A DNA stretch of 64,000 bases from Butyricicoccus intestinisimiae (lineage in GTDB: Bacteria > Bacillota > Clostridia > Oscillospirales > Butyricicoccaceae), in contig NZ_JAHLQI010000002.1 in assembly GCF_018918345.1 (NCBI RefSeq), positions 310,001 to 374,000 on the forward strand, written 5' to 3'. The notes below the pieces were generated by a model. That model had not been told where the DNA came from, did not search any database, and saw only the letters and a list, made by a program, of their open reading frames with translations. This document shows positions 1-6,425 of this stretch, one piece after another; the first letter of the stretch is position 1, and each line of letters starts with the position of its first letter. The position numbers and the translations under genes were made by a program.

Positions 1-508
1 CAATGACGTCGTCGACGTCCGCCGGTTCTCCGGCGAGAATGATGCCCGCCACGCCGATGCGCTGCAAAATGCCCATCACGGCGAGTGCCGAGGAATCGTC
101 CGCGGTGCGCCTGTCCTCATCGACCGGAATCTCTGCCAGAATGCCCAGACCGCACTGGTCTGTCACCGCCAGCACAGCGGCGCGCAAGACATGCAGATTC
201 TGCCGCATGCGCAGATAGATAAAATCGGCTTCTTCGTGTGTCGCGCGGCTGACGATGTTTTTGAATCGTCCGATCAGACGTTCCGACGGCCATTCTGCGC
301 CGATGTCCTCCTCCGGATTCCAGCCGTCCGCATTGATGAGCATGCCGACGGGTCTGCCGCCCGCGTGGCTCTTGACCGCCGGAATGCTCATCGCATCCGG
401 CACGACAATCGCGTTGGCGCGGCAGGTGTTCCAGTCCACAGACATCATCTGTGCCGGATGTTCTACTGTTACGATAACTTCCCCACTACATAAAGGAACG
501 GGTTCCAT
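1..508 (-). CDS. Unrecognised protein, C-terminus cut off by window edge
   Basis: The open frame runs without a stop from an ATG at 508 off the left edge, giving at least 169 residues that begin MEPVPLCSGEVIVTVEHPAQ. The start follows AAGGAGAGAAC, a good ribosome-binding site. It lies 29 bases behind argS on the same strand, so it is probably the last gene of that operon. The alternation of hydrophobic strands and helices, and the stretch around residues 120-165 (an AEIPVDED strand, then a helix, then VAGIILAGEP), vaguely recall the TIM barrel of homocysteine S-methyltransferases, but I see no zinc-binding cysteine cluster because that part would be off the edge. Function is not assigned. Confidence 0.6.
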   Translation of the reverse strand, partial: MEPVPLCSGEVIVTVEHPAQMMSVDWNTCRANAIVVPDAMSIPAVKSHAGGRPVGMLINADGWNPEEDIGAEWPSERLIGRFKNIVSRATHEEADFIYLRMRQNLHVLRAAVLAVTDQCGLGILAEIPVDEDRRTADDSSALAVMGILQRIGVAGIILAGEPADVDDVI

Positions 509-537
509 GTTCTCTCCTTCTGCCCGTATCAGGCGAT

Positions 538-2226
538 TTACATATGCTCCGGTGCTTCTACACCAATCATTGTCAGTACATTATAGATGGTCTGGCGCGC
601 TGCGCGGCACAGAACCAAACGTGCGTCACGCACTTCGTCCTCCGCTTCCTTGATGCGGCACGCATTGTAGAAGCGATGGAACTGCGCACACAGGGCAACT
701 GCGTACTTGTTCAGGCGGGACGGATCGCGGTCGGCTGCTGCGCCGATAATTTCCTCCGGCAGCAGGCTGATCTGCTTGACCAGTGCCAGCTCTTCTTCTT
801 CGCTCAGAACCGTCATGTCTGCCTGTTCCGGCACTGTCACGCCTTCTTCCTCCATCTTGCGCAGCAGGCTGCAAATACGCGCATGCGCATACTGGCAGTA
901 GTACAGCGGGTTGTCACTGTCCTGCTTGACAGCCAAATCCAGATCAAATTCCATCTGAGTCTCTGCGGCACGGGAGTTGAAGAAGTAGCGCGCTGCATCT
1001 ACCGGAATCTCATCCAGCAGGTCGCTCAGCGTCAGGCTCTTGCCGGTACGCTTGGACATACGAACCACTTCGCCGCCCTGCATCATGCGAACCAGCTGCA
1101 TGAGCACGATTTCCAGACGGTGGCTGCCGTCCAGACCCAGCGCATCCAGCGCGCTCTGGAGACGGTGTACATGACCGTGATGGTCTGCGCCCCAGATATT
1201 GATGACACGGTCAAAGCCGCGCTTCTCGAACTTATTTCTATGATATGCGATGTCTGCCGCAAAATAGGTATAGAAACCATTTGCACGGCGCAGCACGTCA
1301 TCCTTTTCGCAACCGAAATCGGTGGAACGCAGCCACAGAGCGCCTTCCTTTTCGTAAGTTGCGCCCTTGTCAGCCAGCATCTTGACGGTCTCTTCGACAT
1401 AACCAGAGGAATGCAGGCCGCTCTCTCGGAACCATACGTCATAATGAATCTTATATCGCTCCAAATCGCGCTGCATCCGCGCGATGTTGGTCGGCAGGCC
1501 ATATTCTACGATGACCTTGCGGCGCTCCTCGCCAGACATCTCCAGCAGCTTGTCGCCGTGCATCTGAATCAGATCGGCAGCCAGCTCCTTGATGTCCGCG
1601 CCCTGATACCAGCTCGCATCAAATTCGATGGCGTCCTCTCCCTTGAGCTGCTGAATATAGCGGCCCTCTACGGAGTGCGCGAACTTATCCACCTGATTGC
1701 CTGCGTCGTTGATATAGAACTCACGGGTGACATCGTTGCCCGCCCAAGTCAGAACCTCTGCCAGACAGTCGCCGAGTACGCCGCCGCGGGCGTTGCCCAT
1801 GTGCATCGGACCGGTCGGATTGGCGGAAACGAACTCTACCATGATCTTTTCCGGATGCTCAGCCTTGGTCTTGCCGTAGTCCTTGCCCATCTGTGCAACC
1901 AGCGCAATGGCATCTGCATACCACTTCTTGCCGAGGCGGAAATTCAAAAATCCCGGGCCTGCGATGGAAATTTCTTCAAAGTAGCTGTCATCCAGTGAGA
2001 TGTGTGCGGTGATGCTCTCTGCGATCTTGCGCGGAGCCATGTGCAGCGGACGCGCGCACTGCATGGCAAAAGAGGATGCATAGTCGCCGTTTTTGGTGTC
2101 CTTCGGAATCTCAACAGCAACAGCCGGAACCTCTGCTTCCGGAAGCTCGCCAGCCTGCACTGCTGCGTGATATGCGTTCAGGACAGCCTGTGCTGCCTGC
2201 TTCTTTGCCTGTTCGATTAAATTCAT
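538..2226 (-). CDS. argS: Arginyl-tRNA synthetase
   Basis: Class I synthetase that charges tRNA-Arg in the cytoplasm; 562 residues, the usual length. The N-terminal additional domain (about 1-90) is followed by the HIGH-like signature SANPTGPMHMGN near residues 134-145, the MSKRTGK version of KMSKS near 400, and a C-terminal DALR anticodon-binding domain (PLYYCQYAHARICSLL onwards). I chose the ATG at 2226 because AAGAAAGG lies about nine bases upstream and the protein then starts at the conserved MNLIEQ; an in-frame ATG 39 bases further up has no good site. It follows the ywiB-like gene, with a pair of competing hairpins in the gap (2273-2315). Confidence 0.96.
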   Translation of the reverse strand: MNLIEQAKKQAAQAVLNAYHAAVQAGELPEAEVPAVAVEIPKDTKNGDYASSFAMQCARPLHMAPRKIAESITAHISLDDSYFEEISIAGPGFLNFRLGKKWYADAIALVAQMGKDYGKTKAEHPEKIMVEFVSANPTGPMHMGNARGGVLGDCLAEVLTWAGNDVTREFYINDAGNQVDKFAHSVEGRYIQQLKGEDAIEFDASWYQGADIKELAADLIQMHGDKLLEMSGEERRKVIVEYGLPTNIARMQRDLERYKIHYDVWFRESGLHSSGYVEETVKMLADKGATYEKEGALWLRSTDFGCEKDDVLRRANGFYTYFAADIAYHRNKFEKRGFDRVINIWGADHHGHVHRLQSALDALGLDGSHRLEIVLMQLVRMMQGGEVVRMSKRTGKSLTLSDLLDEIPVDAARYFFNSRAAETQMEFDLDLAVKQDSDNPLYYCQYAHARICSLLRKMEEEGVTVPEQADMTVLSEEEELALVKQISLLPEEIIGAAADRDPSRLNKYAVALCAQFHRFYNACRIKEAEDEVRDARLVLCRAARQTIYNVLTMIGVEAPEHM

Positions 2227-2272
2227 ATCATCGTGCCTTTCTTGTTTGGTTTCTATCCTATTCAAGGCGCCT

Positions 2273-2315
2273 AAAAAGCGCCCGAAACGGGCGAAAATGC
2301 AAAATTTCCGCCCGT
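2273..2315 (-). promoter_or_regulatory. Two mutually exclusive hairpins before argS (possible attenuator)
   Basis: Read on the minus strand, ACGGGCGGAAAT pairs with ATTTTCGCCCGT (2315 to 2287, 11 of 12 pairs). The same CGCCCG arm can instead pair with the following CGGGCG (2293 to 2279), a perfect 6-bp stem followed directly by CTTTTT, the layout of an intrinsic terminator. The first hairpin would therefore act as an antiterminator. No T-box core is seen here. Regulation is inference. Confidence 0.5.
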
Positions 2316-2325
2316 TGCTCGTTTT

Positions 2326-2784
2326 TTACTGCATCTTACCGGCCGGTGTGACCGCCATTTCAAAGCGGTGCGTGCCGGCAAGATTCGAATCAATTTCTAC
2401 TGTGTAGTCAATAGACAACTTGCCGCCGTTCTCGCCGATGTCGTTAATCAGCTGTGACGTGTGCGTCGAGACAGCCAGCGAACCGACGTCGGTTTGGTAC
2501 AGGCCGACGTGCCGCTTGTGCTCCGCAAACAGCATCTGTGCCGGATGCGTGCCGGTGCGCGTCATGGTCACCTGTCTGTCCTCCAGCTTGAGCGTCGTGC
2601 GCGTGCCTTCCATGCCCGTCAGCTCGCTCTCCTCATACGAAATAAAGTACTTGCCGTTGCGGCGGTACAGCCGTCCCGCCGTAATCAGATTGATATGATC
2701 CGGCTCGCAGCCCTCAAAGTTCTGCTTGCTCGCAATGGTAATGATGACGTCTTTTTTCATGGATGTATCCGTTTTGGTTCCCAT
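2326..2784 (-). CDS. YwiB-like DUF1934 beta-barrel protein
   Basis: Protein of 152 residues resembling the DUF1934/YwiB family, small calycin-like beta-barrels of unknown role. Visible are the alternating strands and the motif sequence YFISYEESELTGMEGTRTTL in the first half, typical of the family. The family neighbour is argS in Bacillus too, which supports the call. The ATG at 2784 follows GAGG with a seven-base spacing and lies ten bases past the murI stop, so the two are probably translated from one mRNA; an internal ATG at 2760 is a less likely start. Biochemical function is unknown. Confidence 0.8.
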   Translation of the reverse strand: MGTKTDTSMKKDVIITIASKQNFEGCEPDHINLITAGRLYRRNGKYFISYEESELTGMEGTRTTLKLEDRQVTMTRTGTHPAQMLFAEHKRHVGLYQTDVGSLAVSTHTSQLINDIGENGGKLSIDYTVEIDSNLAGTHRFEMAVTPAGKMQ

Positions 2785-2793
2785 GCCATCGCC

Positions 2794-3600
2794 TCACTTT
2801 CCATACGCCGTGATGTCAACGAGCTGCGCGTGCACGCCTGCCGGTTCTCCCAAGAACATCTCTGCATGCTCATCGAAACTGTCAATATCGTCTGAAACAT
2901 AATACTCTGTATTTCCGGTGCGATCCTCTGCGCGGTCGATAAACGTCTTGACGTAATCCGCCGCCTCTGCGCCGACATCAACGAGTGTCACCTTGTCCCC
3001 CATAAATTGGTGGATGGCTTCGCGCAGCAGCGGGAAATGGGTACAGCCGAGAATCAGCGTGTCCACACCAAAGTCCTTGATGTCTGCGAGATATTCCTCT
3101 ACAATCAGCTGCACCACTTTGTCGTCCGGAGAAAAGCGTCCGTTTTCTACCAGCGGAACGAACAGCGGGCAGGCGCGGGCAATGGTCTCAATGCCCGGAC
3201 GCTGTGTGTGCAGACGCGCCTCATATGAGCCGCTCTGGATGGTGCCGCGCGTGCCGATGATGCCCACGCGGTCATTTTTGGTGCACCTGAGTGCCGCATG
3301 ACATGCCGGCTTGACAACACCGACCATCGGCAGCGTATTTTCTCCCTTGACCACATCCAGCGCCACCGAGCTGACGGTGCCGCAGGCAACAACAATTGCC
3401 TTGATGTCGTGCTTGGTCAAAAATGCGGTGTCCTGACGGGTATAATTGATGATGGTCTGGCGTCCGCGCGAGCCGTACGGCACGCGGCCGGTATCGCCAA
3501 AATAAATAATGTCTTCGTTCGGCATGACGCGGTGCAGCTGACGAACCGCCGTCAGACCGCCTAAGCCGGAATCAAAAACGCCAATCGCTCTGTTATCCAT
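2794..3600 (-). CDS. murI: Glutamate racemase
   Basis: Makes D-glutamate for peptidoglycan. With the start at 3600 the protein is 268 residues. The two catalytic cysteines are visible: C73 in VVACGTVSS and C186 in LILGCTHFPLL, together with the substrate-binding DSGLGG near D10 and PYGSRG. The first cysteine motif is usually ACNT; here the asparagine is glycine. The start codon sits inside the 3' end of ddl (overlap of about eight bases), preceded by GGAG; two ATG codons in tandem (3603 and 3600) are possible starts. The overlap with ddl suggests translational coupling of two cell-wall precursor enzymes. Confidence 0.93.
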   Translation of the reverse strand: MDNRAIGVFDSGLGGLTAVRQLHRVMPNEDIIYFGDTGRVPYGSRGRQTIINYTRQDTAFLTKHDIKAIVVACGTVSSVALDVVKGENTLPMVGVVKPACHAALRCTKNDRVGIIGTRGTIQSGSYEARLHTQRPGIETIARACPLFVPLVENGRFSPDDKVVQLIVEEYLADIKDFGVDTLILGCTHFPLLREAIHQFMGDKVTLVDVGAEAADYVKTFIDRAEDRTGNTEYYVSDDIDSFDEHAEMFLGEPAGVHAQLVDITAYGK

Positions 3601-4672
3601 CATACCGCTCCATTGCAAAGCCAATCAGCTTGTCAATGAGATCGGCATAGGCAAGACCCATGTGCTCCTGCAGCTTCGGATACATGCTGATGTTTGTAAA
3701 GCCCGGAATGGTGTTGATCTCGTTGAACACGATTTCGTCCTCTGCATAGGTGCAGAAGAAATCTACGCGGGACAGACCCTTGCAGCCCAGCGCGCGGTAC
3801 ACGCGCACAGCGTCCTCCCGCACCGTCTGCATGGCCTTTTCGCTGATGTGCGCCGGAATATACAGACCGGATGTGCCGTCTACATACTTGGCTTCAAAGG
3901 TGTAAAACTCCTGACTCGGTGCAATTTCGCCGGCAAAGGTTGCTGTCGGCTCCTCGTTGCCGAGCACGGCAACCTCGATTTCATGGCCGTCGATAAATTC
4001 TTCGACCAGTACCTTCGAATCGTACTTGAATGCCTCAGCAAGGCCTGCCTTGAGCGATGCGCGATCCGTCGCCTTGGATACGCCGACGGAAGAACCCTCG
4101 CTGCACGGCTTGACAAATACCGGATACGAGCCCAGCTTCTGCTCTGCCTGTGCGCACTCCGCCTCTGCGTCCTTTGCAAAGGCATGTCTGCGCGCCAGAT
4201 AGAACGCAGCCTGCCGCACGCCCTCCTGCTCAACAACCACCTTGGTCAGGCTCTTGTCCATCGAGCAGGCGGATGCCGCAACACCCGGGCCGACATACGG
4301 AATATGCGCCATCTCCAACAGACCCTGAATGGTGCCGTCCTCGCCGCCGATGCCGTGCATCACCGGGAACACGCAGTCTACATGAATGATCTCCGTGCCG
4401 GTTTCACGCATGACGATGAGACCGTGGGTCTTTCTGTCCGGAGACAAAACCGCCGGAACCGTTTTGTCGTTCTGTTCCCACGTGTCGTGCTCGATGCTGT
4501 CAAAGTCCTCGGACTCAATCAGACGCCAAGCGCCGTCGCGGGTGATGCCTACCGGATAAATTGTGTATTTTTCCTTGTCTATATTCCGCAGAATGGATGC
4601 TGCCGAAATACAGGAAATCGGGTGCTCGGAGGACACGCCGCCGAACACTACCATGACGTTCATTTTATTCAT
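3593..4672 (-). CDS. ddl: D-alanine--D-alanine ligase
   Basis: ATP-grasp ligase that makes the D-Ala-D-Ala dipeptide for the peptidoglycan stem; 359 residues. Seen in order: the N-terminal VFGGVSSEHPISCISA substrate site, the KPCSEGSSVGVSK loop of the ATP-grasp fold, VEEFIDGHEIEVAVLG, the omega-loop EAKY, and the metal-binding FNEINTIPGFT at the C-terminus. The tyrosine in EAKY is the form expected of true D-Ala-D-Ala ligases, not the phenylalanine of D-lactate ligases. GAGG lies eleven bases before the ATG. It is the first gene of the minus-strand operon; a TATAAT-like -10 lies at 4735-4740, but the -35 is poor. Confidence 0.95.
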   Translation of the reverse strand: MNKMNVMVVFGGVSSEHPISCISAASILRNIDKEKYTIYPVGITRDGAWRLIESEDFDSIEHDTWEQNDKTVPAVLSPDRKTHGLIVMRETGTEIIHVDCVFPVMHGIGGEDGTIQGLLEMAHIPYVGPGVAASACSMDKSLTKVVVEQEGVRQAAFYLARRHAFAKDAEAECAQAEQKLGSYPVFVKPCSEGSSVGVSKATDRASLKAGLAEAFKYDSKVLVEEFIDGHEIEVAVLGNEEPTATFAGEIAPSQEFYTFEAKYVDGTSGLYIPAHISEKAMQTVREDAVRVYRALGCKGLSRVDFFCTYAEDEIVFNEINTIPGFTNISMYPKLQEHMGLAYADLIDKLIGFAMERYDG

Positions 4673-4740
4673 AAAATCAAGAACCTCTGTATCGTAAAGT
4701 CATTGGGCATCTGCCCATGATTGTATTCTGTTCTATTATA

Positions 4741-5079
4741 CGTCAAATGCGCCGCATATGCGAGAAGAAAAGGAAACAAATTTACGCCAATTCCGCGAGT
4801 TGTTTTCCACAACTTGCTGATATTGCGGCGGACACAAAAACAGGCCGTGCCGCTACCGAGCGTTTTCGCTCCGCCGCACAGCCAAGTCTGCCTGTCATTC
4901 CTATATACAACTTGTTATAATTTTCAAATCAATCACAACGAGTATACACATTTTCGTGCCCTCAGTGCTTATAGTATAGCACGGTTGTTACAAAAAATCA
5001 ATACTATTTGAAAAAATTCAAAAATTCTTTTCTTTTTCAAGATTTTATCCATTTATATTAAAAAAAGTTGCAAAACATG
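4741..5079. other. AT-rich gap with no gene seen
   Basis: Upstream space between ddl (minus) and the 5080 promoter (plus). Small open frames here lack ribosome-binding sites and codon bias. Its right end is A/T tracts ahead of the promoter. Confidence 0.6.
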
Positions 5080-5108
5080 TTGACAAATCTTCATTCCCGT
5101 GCTATTAT
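5080..5108 (+). promoter_or_regulatory. Strong sigma-A promoter of the repeat RNA region
   Basis: TTGACA at 5080-5085, a 17-base spacer, and TATTAT at 5103-5108. Expected start of transcription is near 5115. A hairpin follows at once (5119-5164): AAAGAACAGCCA pairs with TGGCTGGTCTTT with one mismatch. Confidence 0.85.
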
Positions 5109-5185
5109 ATAACCACGATAAAGAACAGCCAAGACATATCAGACATCCTGATGGCTGGTCTTTATAAACCAAATGGAAAGCGGTG

Positions 5186-5299
5186 ATGCCGATGCCAGTA
5201 GTTGACGCACAGCCGAAAGCGACCGATTCCATCGGTCACGCAATCTTCCATCCGCGAGAAAGTGGTGAATCCAATGGGCAGGTAAGTATTTGTTCTTAG
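5186..5299 (+). other. Possible 37-residue ORF in the first repeat copy
   Basis: ATG CCG ATG CCA opens a frame that begins MPMPVVDAQPKATDSIGHAI and stops at 5297-5299. It is preceded by GAAAGCGG. It overlaps the second repeat copy, so it may be chance. Function unknown. Confidence 0.3.
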
Positions 5300-5597
5300 C
5301 ATCTTTTTTAGAAAGTGGTGTTTCCGATGGGCAAATGAATCATTTGTTCCAAATGACAAAAAACCTTTCGAAAGTGGTGTCTCCAATGGGCAGATAACAA
5401 ACTGTTCCGGTTGATCGGAATGTCTACTCCGGTCATACAAACGATTTCCTATTCCTTAAGAAAGTAGTGAATCCAATGGGTTAGTCACACGCGTTCTCGT
5501 TTCCGGCAACGATCCTCGGTGAGCAAGACTGCTGAAAGCAACATCTTCCTTTCCAGCCGAGCGTTCAAAAAAACGCTATCAGAAAGAGGTGAGTCCC

Positions 5598-5651
5598 ATG
5601 GTAGCAGACGAACAGTTCTTGGAGCAGCAGGACTCGCAGCAGACTGGTTGA
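5598..5651 (+). other. Possible 17-residue ORF in the sixth repeat copy
   Basis: Starting at the ATG of the sixth motif, behind the strongest Shine-Dalgarno of the set (AAAGAGGTGA), is an acidic, glutamine-rich 17-residue frame (MVADEQFLEQQDSQQTG). It is the longest frame that starts cleanly at a motif ATG from the second copy on. It might be the least-decayed member of a lost peptide family or chance. Confidence 0.3.
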
Positions 5652-6289
5652 GTGCTCGTTCTCTCCAGCCTCCGGCGTATTGCCCTCTAGAACAGCAACC
5701 CACGCAAGGCTTACGCTTCTATCAATTTGAGAATCCCATGTGAGCGTTGAAGCGCATCGGAAGGATACAGAAATATCAATTTATTCTTTGTACCTTCTGT
5801 TTCATCGTAAAATCTCCAGATTGTCGCATGAGAGCAATTCTTCATTTTGACGGATTTGATTCTGTATCATGTATTGCAATCCTGTTGGGTGCCTGTATTG
5901 CAACAGCAAAGGCAGGATATCCCCCTTCCGGATTTCCATTTCGATTCCTTTCACTTGTCCAACAGACAAACCGGGTTAACGCACGGGCCGCAGTCCGAAA
6001 TCTTTTTGACCCCAGTGTCGTATATGCAGATGAACCGAGAATCAATGGATTGTATATGATTCACTTTTAGCTTTGCAGGAGGATACATAAAAATCTGATA
6101 TGAGATATTCTTTCCAGATGTAAAGTGAGAGAAGGCACTGGAAGCGTGCAATGCGGAAAGGTATCAAATCTATTTCATCCATTTGAAATGATTTTCAGTC
6201 AGAGAGTATATGTCATTCTGCTGTGATCCTGTGTTCCATATGAATCACAAGATGATTTTTATATAAAAAGAATATATTTCGTAAGAGTT

Positions 6290-6317
6290 ACGGCTTCGTA
6301 TTGACGGAGCCGTTTTT
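6290..6317 (+). terminator. Intrinsic terminator ending the repeat RNA region
   Basis: ACGGCT pairs with AGCCGT around a 12-base loop and is followed by TTTTT at 6313-6317. It lies before the rnr promoter. Confidence 0.7.
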
Positions 6318-6377
6318 GTGTGCCCGAATTTCTTTCGTGTTTTTTCCAAATAGACGGTATGTTCTTTGCTGGAAATC

Positions 6378-6386
6378 TGGTATAAT
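6378..6386 (+). promoter_or_regulatory. Extended -10 promoter of rnr
   Basis: TGG TATAAT (6378-6386) is an extended -10 element. No good -35 is seen at the usual distance. The rnr ribosome-binding site begins about 30 bases downstream. Confidence 0.65.
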
Positions 6387-6425
6387 AACTATACTGAAAT
6401 GCTTCTCAGCAAAGGAGGCTATTTT

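Larger units (their letters stand above)
5176..5743 (+). repeat. Six 19-nt repeats, GAAAGNRGTGNNNCCNATG, each ending in ATG
   Basis: Copies lie at 5176-5194, 5258-5276, 5311-5329, 5370-5388, 5460-5478 and 5582-5600; a partial seventh (GAGAATCCCATG) ends at 5740. Each copy reads like a Shine-Dalgarno (GAAAGTGGTG) with correct spacing to ATG. What follows the ATG is minimal: Met-Gly-Arg-stop (5274), Met-Gly-Lys-stop (5327), Met-Gly-Arg-stop (5386), Met-Gly-stop (5476) and ATG-TGA (5738). In five copies a GTTC follows 14-16 bases after the ATG, and in copies 2 to 4 the bases between can pair (CAG/TTG, CAAATG/CATTTG, CAG/CTG), with pairs changing on both sides. Distances between copies are irregular (53-122 bases). 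Confidence 0.8.
5115..6317 (+). ncRNA. Predicted repeat-built transcript without a conventional gene
   Basis: A near-consensus promoter at 5080 and an intrinsic terminator at 6290-6317 bracket about 1.2 kb with no normal coding region. The 5' half carries six copies of a 19-base motif and associated small stems; local hairpins include GACCGAT/ATCGGTC at 5221-5237, CAAATG/CATTTG around 5332-5346 and a GAAGG...CCTTC stem near 5760-5800. A 107-residue open frame at 5747-6070 has no Shine-Dalgarno and no recognisable protein features. The region could be one long structured RNA, several shorter RNAs, or a decayed small-gene array; I cannot fold it here. It may belong to a known large-RNA family (ROOL, GOLLD, OLE), which only a covariance search can tell. 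Confidence 0.45.

Noticed and set aside
544-1998. Long plus-strand ORF opposite argS
   Set aside because: Antisense of argS; no ribosome-binding site and no recognisable protein.
3593-4672. Checked ddl for the D-lactate-type (vancomycin-resistance) residue
   Set aside because: The omega loop reads EAKY. The tyrosine is the D-Ala-D-Ala type; D-lactate ligases have phenylalanine there. The FYTF just before it is not the deciding position.
4721-5011. 96-residue plus-strand ORF before the repeat promoter
   Set aside because: No ribosome-binding site; composition is that of an intergenic region.
5747-6070. 107-residue plus-strand ORF in the repeat RNA region
   Set aside because: No ribosome-binding site, no codon bias, no protein-like pattern, and it begins within the repeat zone.
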